Assembly: GCF_001667075.1 (NCBI RefSeq)
Contig: NZ_LZIL01000011.1
Coordinates: 186,001 to 250,000, forward strand
DNA length: 64,000 bases
Source: Mycobacterium sp. 852014-52450_SCH5900713
Lineage (GTDB): Bacteria > Actinomycetota > Actinomycetes > Mycobacteriales > Mycobacteriaceae
Reading direction: 5' to 3'
Positions within the stretch are counted from its first letter, which is position 1. The number at the start of each line of letters is the position of its first letter. The translations under genes and the position numbers were made by a program. This document shows, piece after piece, positions 1 to 7,512 of this stretch. Below the pieces are notes generated by a model. The model was given only the letters and a program-made list of their open reading frames with translations, had not been told where the DNA came from and did not search any database.

Positions 1-66
1 CTCGACGCCGACCACCGCGGAGCCTTCTCTGTCGCATGCTTCTTCAAGCGGCCGATCGCACCGTAA
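1..66 (+). CDS. possible C-terminal end of a truncated upstream gene
   Basis: Frame 1 is open from the left edge for 21 codons and stops with TAA at 64-66. It ends in residues reading ACFFKRPIAP. The stretch is too short to assign a family and could be a chance open frame. The window edge prevents seeing a start. It is listed only because nothing else explains these bases. Confidence 0.22.
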   Translation, partial: LDADHRGAFSVACFFKRPIAP

Positions 67-195
67 GAACGATGCACTAGGTCGATTTGGGCCCCCACGA
101 GTGAGGCGTTACCGGCACAAGTGGGTAAACAACGCAGTAACGCGCCGGGACGCGTCGGTTGTGCGATCAGGTCACTAGTCGGAAGGCGGCAGCAA

Positions 196-660
196 ATGGT
201 TCGTCAAGAGGGCGGCCGGTGGGACGTCGGCATCAAAGACAACGCGGTTTACCTCCAGCGCGTCTCGGAGGGCGACGAGCAATTATTCGACGACTCGCTG
301 GACTCTGATGAGGCCCGCAAACTTGCGGGGCTCTTGACGAAATTCGCCGACAAGCTCGACGACTCAGACAAGTCCGACGATTCCGACGAGGACAAGGACT
401 CGAAGGACAAGGGCTCGAAGGACAAGGACTCGAAGGACAAGGACTCCAAGGACAAGGACTCCAAGGACAAGGACTCGAAGGACAAGGACTCCAAGGACAA
501 GGACTCCAAGGACAAGGACTCCAAGGACAAGGACTCCAAGGACAAGGAGTCGAAGAAGTCGAAGGAGTCGAAAAACTCCGATGACGACGAAGATGAGGAT
601 GAAGACGACGATGAAGACGACGATGATGAGTCCGACGACTCCGACAAGTCCTCGGATTAG
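196..660 (+). CDS. acidic/lysine-rich low-complexity repeat protein
   Basis: The product is about 154 residues. I chose the ATG at 196 because GGAAGG sits about 9 bases upstream; an in-frame GTG at 121 would add 25 residues with no clear ribosome site. Residues 1-55 look globular (MVRQEGGRWDVGIKD...). The rest is extremely biased: about eleven DKDSK-type pentapeptides, then KSKESK, then a run of Asp/Glu and a Ser/Asp tail. No signal peptide or membrane segment is visible, so the protein is probably cytoplasmic or nucleoid-associated. The polyampholyte tail could bind nucleic acid, metal or protein, but that is inference. I do not recognise a named family. Antisense frames across the repeat are also open, which is only a composition effect. 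Confidence 0.6.
   Translation: MVRQEGGRWDVGIKDNAVYLQRVSEGDEQLFDDSLDSDEARKLAGLLTKFADKLDDSDKSDDSDEDKDSKDKGSKDKDSKDKDSKDKDSKDKDSKDKDSKDKDSKDKDSKDKDSKDKESKKSKESKNSDDDEDEDEDDDEDDDDESDDSDKSSD
391..555 (+). repeat. 15-bp in-frame tandem repeat, 11 units
   Basis: Eleven head-to-tail copies of a 15-base unit (GACAAGGACTCSAAG, encoding DKDSK) lie inside the preceding gene. Units differ mainly at one silent position (tcG or tcC). The second unit has G for A (DKGSK) and the last has GAG for GAC. The near identity suggests recent expansion by slippage or recombination, so copy number is likely to vary between strains. Confidence 0.9.
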
Positions 661-876
661 GTGCCGCTAGACGCTGCGAGCCCATCCCGACCTGGTGGAG
701 AACTGAGGGATGCGCGCCGGGAAAACCGGAGGTCACCGACAGGTCAGGCCTCCCAATTTCCTTAGCTGGACACGCCTTCCGCGCGGCCGTGGGCGTCCTG
801 CGGACCGTGGGAGGATGGCGGTGATGGCCACGGTATCCGCGGGGTTTCCAGTTTTAATGCCGCTGACAGGTCGAGC

Positions 877-1068
877 ATGCCCCTGAAGCGTGTCGACGAA
901 TTGGAGCCCGGGGACAAGATCCGGATGAAGATCGGGCATGCCACCGTCGTCGCGACTGAGCCGCTTGACGACGGCCGCACCCTGCTCACCTTTGCCTACG
1001 GGACCAAAGCCCCCGCTGACAACGATCTCACGGTGGATGTCCTGAATCCTGACGAGTGGGGTTGGTAA
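877..1068 (+). CDS. small conserved-looking cytoplasmic protein, unknown function
   Basis: A 63-residue protein starts at ATG 877 (MPLKRVDELEPGDKIRMKIG...). It has alternating short beta-strand-like segments and an 'ELEPGDKIRM' opening reminiscent of small beta-barrel folds such as SH3-like or KOW domains. There is no signal peptide, no Cys and no membrane helix. The ribosome site is weak. The gene stands alone between the acidic repeat protein and a secreted protein on the same strand. No function can be assigned. Confidence 0.5.
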   Translation: MPLKRVDELEPGDKIRMKIGHATVVATEPLDDGRTLLTFAYGTKAPADNDLTVDVLNPDEWGW

Positions 1069-1172
1069 GGCGAGGATCCACGGGGACGCCTAGACAATCG
1101 GCCAAAATGCTTGTCGCCGATAACTCTGGGTACGACCATTGGGGAAATGGTCACGGACTCAGAGGAGAAACG

Positions 1173-1673
1173 ATGACCTCGGACCGCTTGAAAATGTTCG
1201 TCGGTTTATCCGCGGCGTCGCTCCCGATCGCCCTGTCACTTTCCCCGACAGCCTTCGCCGACAACCCGTCCTGGAACGGCCAGTACGCGATCACGTTCAT
1301 GGTTGGGCCGAAGGCCGGGACCAGCATGGCGGTCGGCGACCCTGAGGGGCAGCACACCGAGACCTACGGTCTCCGCTCGAGCTGCACGAACGGAAAATGC
1401 GTCGCCACAATCATCAGTGGCCCTCCGCCCAGCAACCCGACTGTTCCACAGCCGGTTCAGTTCACGTGGGATGGAACGGCCTGGTCGCAGACCAATGATT
1501 TTCAGTGGGACTGCATGATGCCCGACACGACGATCCAATGGAGTCCGGCGCGAGCCACTGTGCGCTACACGCCGCAACCCGACGGGTCGCTTGACGGGGT
1601 CATGCACACCGACATCTTGAGCGGGCCGTGCCAGGGCACCATCGACATGGACATGAAGGCCGAGCGCGTGTGA
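1173..1673 (+). CDS. secreted protein with two likely disulfides
   Basis: The product is 166 residues. ATG 1173 is preferred over earlier in-frame starts because AGAGGAG lies just upstream. Residues 1-29 form a Sec signal peptide (basic start, hydrophobic core, TAFA before Asp30). The mature part holds four Cys (SSCTNGKC, DCMM, GPCQG), which probably form two disulfides outside the cell. The layout resembles mycobacterial secreted proteins and extracytoplasmic kinase-sensor-like domains that carry an 'SxCxxGxC' pattern, but I cannot name a family. The downstream gene is convergent. Confidence 0.65.
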   Translation: MTSDRLKMFVGLSAASLPIALSLSPTAFADNPSWNGQYAITFMVGPKAGTSMAVGDPEGQHTETYGLRSSCTNGKCVATIISGPPPSNPTVPQPVQFTWDGTAWSQTNDFQWDCMMPDTTIQWSPARATVRYTPQPDGSLDGVMHTDILSGPCQGTIDMDMKAERV

Positions 1674-1755
1674 AGTTCAAATTCGCCCAAAAGCATTGAC
1701 GCACAACGTATTTCAAACGATGAGTCGTGTTTTGCCGGCGATTTCGGCGGGCGCG

Positions 1756-2055
1756 CTAATGCGGCCGGTTGGCCATGAAGCAGTGCACTCGTTTAACGGC
1801 ATCGGCCGGCGCGACTCCCATTTCCACTAATCTCGCCTCTACCTGGTTAGAGGGCACTCCACCATCGATATCCGTCGCTATGACATGAATGCTGGGAAAC
1901 CAATCTTCTGCATTTACCCCCGGCGGCGGGGGCTTCGCATCGCCTCCCACGCATTGAACGTAACCATTGACCCCGGTGTCAGCGTGAGCCGGCGACGCCC
2001 CCATCGGCACGGCGATGGTTATGCCGACCGCCGCGGCGACATAGATGAAACGCAT
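1756..2055 (-). CDS. DUF732-like small secreted protein
   Basis: The product is 99 residues starting MRF. Residues 1-25 are a signal peptide ending ASPAHA. The mature part has one Cys near the N terminus (YVQCVGGD), one near the C terminus (VHCFM), and the helix pattern around 'VEARLVEMGVAPADAVKRV' typical of DUF732 proteins, which are small helical exported proteins common in mycobacteria. A paralogue with the same plan lies at 5904-6188. The function of the family is unknown. Confidence 0.65.
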   Translation of the reverse strand: MRFIYVAAAVGITIAVPMGASPAHADTGVNGYVQCVGGDAKPPPPGVNAEDWFPSIHVIATDIDGGVPSNQVEARLVEMGVAPADAVKRVHCFMANRPH

Positions 2056-2114
2056 GCTGCATTATCGCTGCGTTCGCGCGTTCGCGGAAGACCTGAATTG
2101 AGACATCAGGCCGT

Positions 2115-2306
2115 CTAGCGCCGGTTTATCTGGCGCTTGCCGAACCAGGCTCGGTAGGCGAGGTAGCTCATCAACACGGCGAGGCCCCCGGTACTGATCA
2201 GGCCCAGCGTCGTGCCGTGGGTGCAGACATTCAGCACGAAGAGGGTCAAGAACAGCACAGCCATCAGTGTGTAGAGGGCTCGGGCGTAGCCGGAGTTCGC
2301 GTTCAC
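2115..2306 (-). CDS. small two-helix membrane protein
   Basis: A 63-residue protein (MNANSGYARALYTLMAVL...) has two hydrophobic segments, at about residues 10-27 and 33-52, and ends in a basic tail (WFGKRQINRR). That predicts a hairpin in the inner membrane with cytoplasmic ends. It lies just upstream, on the same strand, of the DUF732-like gene but 59 bases away. No family is recognised. Confidence 0.45.
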   Translation of the reverse strand: MNANSGYARALYTLMAVLFLTLFVLNVCTHGTTLGLISTGGLAVLMSYLAYRAWFGKRQINRR

Positions 2307-2481
2307 GCGCGCATTCTGCCTGTCGTGCGCGTGTCTGGGATCAGCTTGTCAATCATCATCCAGCGTCAGCCGCACCATCAGGGCGAGAAGCTCACTGCCC
2401 CTGAGAACGTGGTTCAAGGATGGGACCGCAGACGCACGTGCCAGCCGCGAACGCCGCTCGAGGCGATGAGACGATGAGCGG

Positions 2482-2814
2482 ATGACCACCCAAACCTGCA
2501 TGGGTTGTGGCCTCAAAACCCGCTACTCGTACGGGCGCACCTGCATGGGTTGCGGCTTACAAACCCGTTACTCGTACGGTCGGCGTCCGGATCATGCGCC
2601 GCGCGCGGCAGAGGCGCTCGCGGCGCTGACGAGAATTGTGAACCTGAGCGGCCGGCATCCCACGGCCGCGCTGGCGCTGACGGTGCCGAGCGTGATCCTC
2701 GGGTTGGCCGCGGTCGCCGCGTACCCGTTCGTGTTCGTGCCATTGCTGGTTTTGCTCAGCGTGGCTTTGGTGGCCTCAGCCCGCTACGAGGAAGCCCGCA
2801 ACCACTCGAAGTAG
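2482..2814 (+). CDS. membrane protein with duplicated CxxC N-terminal motif
   Basis: The product is 110 residues. Residues 5-19 and 20-34 are two copies of a 15-residue block, TCMGCGL[KQ]TRYSYGR, each with a CxxC knuckle. Together they could form one four-cysteine zinc site. A linker follows, then a hydrophobic stretch from about residue 64 to 95 (one long or two short membrane helices), and a charged end. An exposed zinc ribbon tethered to the membrane is a plausible reading. The duplication is exact at protein level except Lys/Gln. No partner gene is evident. Confidence 0.55.
   Translation: MTTQTCMGCGLKTRYSYGRTCMGCGLQTRYSYGRRPDHAPRAAEALAALTRIVNLSGRHPTAALALTVPSVILGLAAVAAYPFVFVPLLVLLSVALVASARYEEARNHSK
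2494..2583 (+). repeat. 45-bp tandem duplication encoding the CxxC block
   Basis: Two adjacent 45-base units (2494-2538 and 2539-2583) encode the same 15 residues except for one Lys/Gln difference. Several of the other differences are silent (TGT/TGC, CTC/TTA, CGC/CGT, GGG/GGT). This points to a duplication that is not brand new and has been kept under protein-level selection. Confidence 0.85.
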
Positions 2815-2860
2815 TGGGTTGGCCGCAGGGTGCAAGCGAAGCCCAGGAGACGGCCGAGCG

Positions 2861-2986
2861 GTGACGCGAGCCCCCGAACCTCTCGGGGGGCGGCTCACCG
2901 CACACGTCAAACCCGGCTGCACCTCGATCTACCTGCCGCCACAGCCAGACCCATACCGCGAAGGGGCGCTACGCGGGCTCAGATAA
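2861..2986 (+). CDS. possible 41-residue small protein
   Basis: A short frame starts at GTG 2861 and ends TAA at 2984-2986, encoding VTRAPEPLGGRLTAHVKPGC... and finishing YREGALRGLR. AGGAG lies about 12 bases upstream. Composition looks protein-like, but the frame is short and could be a remnant. It is included at low confidence as the only coding candidate between 2815 and 3327. Confidence 0.22.
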   Translation: MTRAPEPLGGRLTAHVKPGCTSIYLPPQPDPYREGALRGLR

Positions 2987-3327
2987 GCCGTCTCAGAGGA
3001 CTTCCCGGCTCAAGGGCCAGTGCATTGACCCAACCCAAATGTCCTCATCGCAAGCGCCACATGGAGTTTCGCGGCGGCGACAGTCCCATGAACCCGGCCA
3101 GGAAAGAAGCCCGCAACGTCGAGAACCGACTTGGTGCATGAGGTCAGCGCTCGGGAGGACGGCGCCACGTAACACTCGTCGTTGCGTCGGCGTATCACCA
3201 ACAGGGCATAGCGGGCCTGACACCGACGACGCTGGTGTCGAAAGGTGGTCGTTCGCCCTCCCACGTCGGCACGTGATCGACTGGGGCTGACGGCGAACAA
3301 ATCCTTCGCTGACATCGTGTCTTTGGT
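2987..3327. other. intergenic stretch with no supported gene
   Basis: Open frames here on both strands are arginine/proline-rich and lack ribosome sites, so I read them as composition artefacts. No tRNA, terminator-like hairpin or repeat was visible. It may be decayed coding sequence. Confidence 0.4.
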
Positions 3328-3501
3328 ATGAAGTTCGCAATGATCGCCGCGCTGGTGTTCGCACCGCTGGCGCCGTCGCCGGGTGACCAGTGTCCGCTGG
3401 GCGCACCACCCGCCACAGACGGGCAGGGCAAGCAGATGGTGTGCGTGCATCATCACGAGTTGAACCACACAAACATCTGGGAATACCCACCCGATAACTG
3501 A
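3328..3501 (+). CDS. 57-residue secreted small protein with His cluster
   Basis: The frame starts at ATG 3328 and ends TGA at 3499-3501. Residues 1-19 (MKFAMIAALVFAPLAPSPG) look like a short signal peptide. The mature peptide begins DQCPLGAPPATDGQG, contains two Cys (DQC and MVC) that could form one disulfide, and a VHHHELNH segment that could bind metal. It is under 60 codons, so it is easily missed. No family is recognised. The next gene is a convergent secreted protein at 3608-3943. Confidence 0.5.
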   Translation: MKFAMIAALVFAPLAPSPGDQCPLGAPPATDGQGKQMVCVHHHELNHTNIWEYPPDN

Positions 3502-3607
3502 AGAAGTTGTCCGTCCTTGATGATGCACAGCCCATCTGGCTCGTTGTCGCCGGCCACAGAACACACGGCTACTGCTGCCCGAAATGCTGGGCTAATTAGT
3601 GACGGCT

Positions 3608-3943
3608 TCAGTGTGTTTGCGAGGCTTGCACTTTCCGGGTCAGAACCGGAGTGTGATTGGGCGGTGCGACCGGCCGGTGGGGATTTGTGCGTGCCGGCGC
3701 AGCACTGACGACGATTTTCCCGCCGGTGCAGGTGACGAGCTTGCCTCCGACGATGACGCCCTGGCCCTCGTCGATCGGGATGTCGTAGCCGTCAGGGTCG
3801 GTGTAGTGGCATCCGCTGCTCGAGCCGGTTGACCCGTTGGGCTCGGCGTAGGCGGTGGCAGGGGCCAATGCGGCTATGGCCAGCGCGCCAAACAGCGTGG
3901 CGGCGTAGTGGATGCGAGTCGGTTTGCGGGTGGTGTTCTTCAT
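3608..3943 (-). CDS. small secreted protein, unknown function
   Basis: The product is 111 residues. I place the start at ATG 3943 because AGGAGAT lies about 8 bases upstream and the signal peptide then begins properly; longer frames add unrelated sequence. Residues 1-34 (MKNTTRKPTRIHY... to ATAYA) are a signal peptide. The mature part has two Cys (SGCHY, VTCTG), a central 'DPDGYDIPIDEGQGVIVGGK' segment and a Pro/His-rich tail. It is probably exported. A 6-bp inverted repeat (AAGGGA/TCCCTT, 4019-4035) lies about 75 bases upstream and may be regulatory. Confidence 0.6.
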   Translation of the reverse strand: MKNTTRKPTRIHYAATLFGALAIAALAPATAYAEPNGSTGSSSGCHYTDPDGYDIPIDEGQGVIVGGKLVTCTGGKIVVSAAPARTNPHRPVAPPNHTPVLTRKVQASQTH

Positions 3944-4181
3944 GATGATCTCCTTTAGGTCGTCGCGGCCCGTCCTTTGGGCTGCATTCATAGACCTGGA
4001 GCAACCAGGAACACCGAAAAGGGACACTTTCCCTTGTGCGGGGGTGGATGGCATGCCATAACTGGTCGGCAGGGGGCGCCTGCTCACTATTGACGCCGCC
4101 CTCAAGCAGCCGTCACTGATCGCGAAGCTCGCCGAGCGGCCAGGGCATAGCCCTAAAATAGATCCTGACCTGCAAAAACTC

Positions 4182-4256
4182 TGGTGCGCGATACTGGGAT
4201 TGAACCAGTGACCTCTTCCGTGTCAGGGAAGCGCTCTCCCGCTGAGCTAATCGCGC
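4182..4256 (-). tRNA. tRNA-Val (anticodon GAC)
   Basis: The minus strand folds as a cloverleaf. The acceptor GCGCGAT pairs with ATCGCGC, the D arm is GCTC...GAGC, and the anticodon stem CTTCC/GGAAG encloses loop CTGACAC (anticodon GAC, Val). The T arm is ACTGG-TTCAATC-CCAGT. The 3' CCA is encoded (4182-4184 on the complement). Confidence 0.95.
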
Positions 4257-4269
4257 CGGGGTCAAAAGC

Positions 4270-4343
4270 TGGAGGTGGAGACGGGAATCGAACCCGTGTG
4301 CACGGCTTTGCAGGCCGTTGCCTCACCACTCGGCCACTCCACC
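4270..4343 (-). tRNA. tRNA-Cys (anticodon GCA)
   Basis: The cloverleaf on minus has acceptor GGTGGAG/CTCCACC and anticodon stem ACGGC/GCCGT with loop CTGCAAA (anticodon GCA, Cys). The T arm is ACGGG-TTCGATT-CCCGT. The 3' CCA is encoded. It lies 13 bases from tRNA-Val and is probably co-transcribed with it and tRNA-Gly. Confidence 0.95.
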
Positions 4344-4370
4344 GCTGGATTGATGCCACTTGCACCTTCG

Positions 4371-4443
4371 AGCGGATGACGGGATTCGAACCCGCGACCC
4401 TCACCTTGGCAAGGTGATGCGCTACCAACTGCGCTACATCCGC
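4371..4443 (-). tRNA. tRNA-Gly (anticodon GCC)
   Basis: The acceptor GCGGATG pairs with CATCCGC. Anticodon stem TCACC/GGTGA holds loop TTGCCAA (anticodon GCC, Gly). The T arm is GCGGG-TTCGAAT-CCCGT. CCA is not encoded. It is the first gene of a Gly-Cys-Val minus-strand tRNA unit. Confidence 0.95.
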
Positions 4444-4625
4444 GCGCCCCGGACGAGATCGTCGCCCGGTGCGAAGCACGACGATAGTCGACGTGAGCGG
4501 GCACATACAAATTTCTTGGTACGGACCGCGTCTAGGCTATCGCGGCGTACCGATGACGCGCAGGCGGCCGGTACTGTCGAGGCCAGGCTCGTGCTAATCT
4601 TCGACGTCGTTCGCCTCTCGGCGCC

Positions 4626-4697
4626 GGTCCCGTGGCTCAGTGGGAGAGCGTCCGCTTCACACGCGGAAGGTCGCTGGTTCGATCCCAGCCGGGACCA
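4626..4697 (+). tRNA. tRNA-Val (anticodon CAC)
   Basis: The plus-strand cloverleaf has acceptor GGTCCCG/CGGGACC and anticodon stem TCCGC/GCGGA with loop TTCACAC (anticodon CAC, Val). The T arm is GCTGG-TTCGATC-CCAGC. CCA is not encoded. It is divergent from the Gly-Cys-Val unit; the 182 bases between hold a TAATCT -10-like element at 4595-4600 on plus. Confidence 0.95.
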
Positions 4698-4734
4698 CAA
4701 GTAAAGACGCAGGCACAGCGGGCGCGAATGGTGC

Positions 4735-5715
4735 TCAACCCCGCAGCCGCAAAACCTCGCTGAGCGGTCGACGCGGCGTTGGCTTGGGTGGTTCGGCCGC
4801 CGCGGGCGCCACACCCACACGGACCAGGACCTGCGGCCGCCTGCCCTCTTCCAGCAGGTCCGCAATCATCTCGCGCGTGACTTTGAGCTCGGTGACGTGA
4901 GTGACCGGGCACGTGGCCAGGTTCGCCACCGTGCATTCCAGTAGCACCGCGGAGAGCGCCTCGCCGGACAACAACGCGCCAAGCTGACTGTCGTCGTCGG
5001 TGGACAGCATCAGAATCGTCGACTCGTCGGCGGGGATGTCGGTGCGCCGTTCAAGGTTATGCGTCATCGGGAACGTCCGCCCCACGTCGACGCGCTCCCT
5101 TTCGGCCGGCGACACCAGCGCACTGTACGGAATGCCCTCAGCGGCCTCGAAAGGCGCTGTCCACCAACGAAGTTCCTCCTGATAGGCGGTGTCATAGAGG
5201 CGCACCGATTCGGCCACCCACGACGCCTGTGCCAGCCTGCCGCGCGCGTCGTCGGCCATCACGTCCAGATGGACGGCATCGTTGTCGATGGCACCCCGCA
5301 GCGACGGCTCGAACGCCTCCCAGTTCATCGGCGCGATGAACGGCAATCGGTCGGTCCGGCGGGCCCAGATCGCGGAGGCGCGACGCCGTTCTTCGTCGGT
5401 GACGTTCTCCGCCGGGGTGAAGTCGACGGACGCCAGATGGTTCGGATCCTTCGGGTCGGGGAATCGCGAGATCCGGGCTTGCCACCCCGCAGCGGCGAGT
5501 GCCACTCGAAGGTGATCGAGCGCGGCGCCACAGCTGATCAGCGCCTCCCGGCCGGACCGGTCGGACACCATCGCCCGGCTTGCATCGAGAAAGAGATCCA
5601 GCTGACGGCCGCCGGCCACCCACTGCCAGGGTTGGCTGTTGTGCAGTGACGGCGCGCGGCATGCTGACCGCACCGCGTCCTCGAGGAGTTCGGTGTCCGC
5701 CATGGCGGCTGGCAT
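4735..5715 (-). CDS. Acg-family nitroreductase-like protein
   Basis: About 326 residues from ATG 5715, chosen because GAGG lies six bases upstream; longer in-frame starts exist. The sequence matches the Acg/Rv2032-Rv3127-Rv3131 group: 'APSLHNSQPWQW' near residue 20 (flavin-binding region), 'SCGAALDHLRVALAAAGW', 'RRTDRLPF', and a C-terminal LLEEGRRPQVLVRVG. In M. tuberculosis these proteins are DosR-regulated, resemble FMN nitroreductases with an occluded active site, and are thought to sequester flavin. I found no convincing DosR box immediately upstream, so regulation here is open. The gene stands alone next to the tRNA cluster. Confidence 0.85.
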   Translation of the reverse strand: MPAAMADTELLEDAVRSACRAPSLHNSQPWQWVAGGRQLDLFLDASRAMVSDRSGREALISCGAALDHLRVALAAAGWQARISRFPDPKDPNHLASVDFTPAENVTDEERRRASAIWARRTDRLPFIAPMNWEAFEPSLRGAIDNDAVHLDVMADDARGRLAQASWVAESVRLYDTAYQEELRWWTAPFEAAEGIPYSALVSPAERERVDVGRTFPMTHNLERRTDIPADESTILMLSTDDDSQLGALLSGEALSAVLLECTVANLATCPVTHVTELKVTREMIADLLEEGRRPQVLVRVGVAPAAAEPPKPTPRRPLSEVLRLRG

Positions 5716-5903
5716 TTCGACCTCAATTCTTGTCCTGGCACCGAGCATTCCACTTCTCAAGCCTATTGTCGGCCGAGTTTCGATATGACGATTGCGAACG
5801 GTCCAGATGACCGCGGGGACGCCGCCGTAAAGACGCGGTGGCGCCTCGTCTGGATGGTTGGCCACGCGCTCATGGGAGGAGCCGAGCGGCTATTCGCCAG
5901 GGC

Positions 5904-6188
5904 TTACGGGTGCTCCTGGATAACGCACTCCACAATCCGATTGGCCAAGCGCGGGTCGAACCCCATACGCGACACCTTCTGCGCTTCGGCAGCGGGCGAT
6001 ACACCAGAATTGAGGTCCTGCTCAACAACGCCAATGAGCTGCTGGTTTTGGGAGTCGTGTTCCCACAACGGGACTTCCGTAACGCTTCCCACGCAATTTC
6101 CGTAACCGCTCAAGTCGGCGCGAGCCGGTGCGGCCAACAGAGTGGCGATGGCTATGCCGACCGCCGCAGCAACGGAAAAGAAACGCAC
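5904..6188 (-). CDS. DUF732-like small secreted protein
   Basis: About 94 residues if started at GTG 6188, which gives an N terminus (VRFFSVAAAVGIAIA) aligned with the paralogue at 1756-2055; an upstream ATG at 6239 would add 17 residues before the signal peptide. The signal peptide ends LLAAPARA. Two Cys (YGNCVG and VECVI) and the helical 'VEQDLNSGVSPAAEAQKVSRMGFD' fit DUF732. The family function is unknown; it is exported. Confidence 0.6.
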   Translation of the reverse strand: MRFFSVAAAVGIAIATLLAAPARADLSGYGNCVGSVTEVPLWEHDSQNQQLIGVVEQDLNSGVSPAAEAQKVSRMGFDPRLANRIVECVIQEHP

Positions 6189-6323
6189 GGTCACCTGGGT
6201 ACCCGGGTACAACGCAAAATAATCAGCAAACCTTTGCACGGCCGGCCTCTCGCTCGAAGACGTGTTGCCCTCAGCTATGAACGATGCTGGGATTCAAGAG
6301 AACTCCGCAAAGGATGGTGGACG

Positions 6324-6617
6324 ATGATCGGCAATCAAGAGGGCGTCGGCACGCTGAAACTCGAGTGTCCGCAAGGCCATCCCGTGGGCAGGATCCTCAA
6401 GGACGCCCCGCACCAGGCTGTTCAGTACGATCCCGGCGCCATGGTGGGGGCGCGCCGGTTCTGGCCGGACGAGGATGACCAGCCGCAATTCAAAACGAGC
6501 TGCCGATTCTGCGACAAGCCGGTCGGGGATGCCACGGCCACGCTGCAGGTGAAACTGGCCGAAGTGATCGCCGACGCGGCCGCGACCACCGGGACGGCCA
6601 CGCTGGCGTATCTCTAA
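6324..6617 (+). CDS. small protein with possible CxxxH/CxxC zinc site
   Basis: The product is 97 residues from ATG 6324, with AGGATGG about 10 bases upstream. It has CPQGH at about residues 15-19 and CRFC at about 61-64, which could together bind one zinc ion. The C-terminal half is an Ala/Thr-rich helix. There is no signal peptide. It precedes the enoyl-CoA hydratase by 55 bases on the same strand. No family name can be given. Confidence 0.55.
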   Translation: MIGNQEGVGTLKLECPQGHPVGRILKDAPHQAVQYDPGAMVGARRFWPDEDDQPQFKTSCRFCDKPVGDATATLQVKLAEVIADAAATTGTATLAYL

Positions 6618-6672
6618 GCGGCCGCCGCCGCTACTGTAAGTGCGACAGTAGCGACCGACGTAGAGGAGTCCC

Positions 6673-7512
6673 GTGGCCCAGGTTCCCCCGAACTCGCATG
6701 ACGCCCCCCGCCCGCCCGAGGGGGATTGGCTTGGCACGCCATACCTCACCTTCGAGCGTCAGGGGTCGATCGCGGTGTGCACCATCGACCGTCCCGAAGC
6801 GCGTAACGCGCTGACGCCCGCGATGTACTTCGGAATCCGTTACGCCGTCGGGCGTCTCAACGAGGATCCCGATCTGGCCGGGCTGCTGATCACCGGGACC
6901 GGAGACGTGTTCGCGCCCGGAGGTGACATGGGCGGCGGGGGAGCCACCGACAACTGGATCACCTTCGGCGGCGCGCTGGGCATGGACGTCACCCCGTTCG
7001 ACACCGTGCGCACGTCGGCCAAGCCGATCGTCTCGGCGGTCAATGGCCTGTGTCAGGGCGGCGGGTTCCAGATCGCGCTGTGCAGCGACCTGTCGGTGGT
7101 CAGCGACCGGGCCACCTTCCGCGTGCCCGAGCTGTTCCGCGGGTACGCCGACACCTACTACAGCCAGATGCTCACCCGGGTCATCGGGCCGGTGCGCACC
7201 CGCGACCTGATGTTCACCGGACGGGTGCTGACCGCCGTCGAGGCCCTGGACTGGGGCCTGGTCACCCGCGTCGTGCCGCACGAAAGCCTGCTCGACGCTG
7301 CCAAAGACCTGCTGGCGCAGTGCTGCCGCACCGCGCCGCGCGCCCGCGGCGTCATCAAGTCGAGCATCGACAGCTACCTGGGCCTCTACGACCGCATCGG
7401 CATGACCAGCAGCCTGAGCGACGCCGAGGCGCGGGAAGGCTTCCGCGCCTTCAAGGAGCGCCGCTCGCCCGACTGGGTGCACCCGGACCTGCGCGCCGAG
7501 GGGCGGCTATAA
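6673..7512 (+). CDS. enoyl-CoA hydratase/isomerase family protein
   Basis: The product is 279 residues from GTG 6673 (GAGGAG upstream). The crotonase fold is clear: 'ICTIDRP-EARNALT'-type opening, the first oxyanion-hole segment FAPGGDMGGGG near residue 78, the second at GLCQGGGFQIALCSDL near 120, and PELFRGYADTYYSQ with a Glu in the usual catalytic region. The family hydrates or isomerises enoyl-CoA thioesters in fatty-acid or aromatic-acid degradation. The substrate is not readable. The 3' end overlaps the convergent metallo-hydrolase gene by six bases (ctataa serves both stops). Confidence 0.9.
   Translation: MAQVPPNSHDAPRPPEGDWLGTPYLTFERQGSIAVCTIDRPEARNALTPAMYFGIRYAVGRLNEDPDLAGLLITGTGDVFAPGGDMGGGGATDNWITFGGALGMDVTPFDTVRTSAKPIVSAVNGLCQGGGFQIALCSDLSVVSDRATFRVPELFRGYADTYYSQMLTRVIGPVRTRDLMFTGRVLTAVEALDWGLVTRVVPHESLLDAAKDLLAQCCRTAPRARGVIKSSIDSYLGLYDRIGMTSSLSDAEAREGFRAFKERRSPDWVHPDLRAEGRL

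Noticed and set aside
391-555. Regular repeat array as a possible CRISPR
   Set aside because: Units are 15 bases with no unique spacers and stay in frame; it is a coding minisatellite.
249-736. Long Ser-rich and Pro/Cys-rich antisense frames across the repeat gene
   Set aside because: They mirror the 15-bp repeat on the other strand, have no ribosome site, and their composition follows from the repeat alone.
2345-2495. Minus-strand frame ending 'LNHVLRGSELLALMVRLTLDDD'
   Set aside because: Protein-like ending, but only about 46 codons, overlaps the start of the CxxC gene, and no family recognised. Noted as possible decay product only.
2830-3564. Arg/Pro-rich frames of 80-180 codons on both strands
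   Set aside because: No ribosome sites, skewed composition, and mutually overlapping; read as non-coding.
4019-4035. GGGACACTTTCCC segment as a DosR box
   Set aside because: Wrong spacing between half-sites for the DosR consensus; kept only as a generic inverted repeat upstream of the secreted protein gene.
4150-4700. tRNA cluster as an integration site for a genomic island
   Set aside because: No integrase, no duplicated tRNA 3' end and no direct repeat were seen in the flanks.
5716-5903. Search for a DosR box before the Acg-like nitroreductase
   Set aside because: No match with both half-sites was found, so DosR control of this gene is not claimed.
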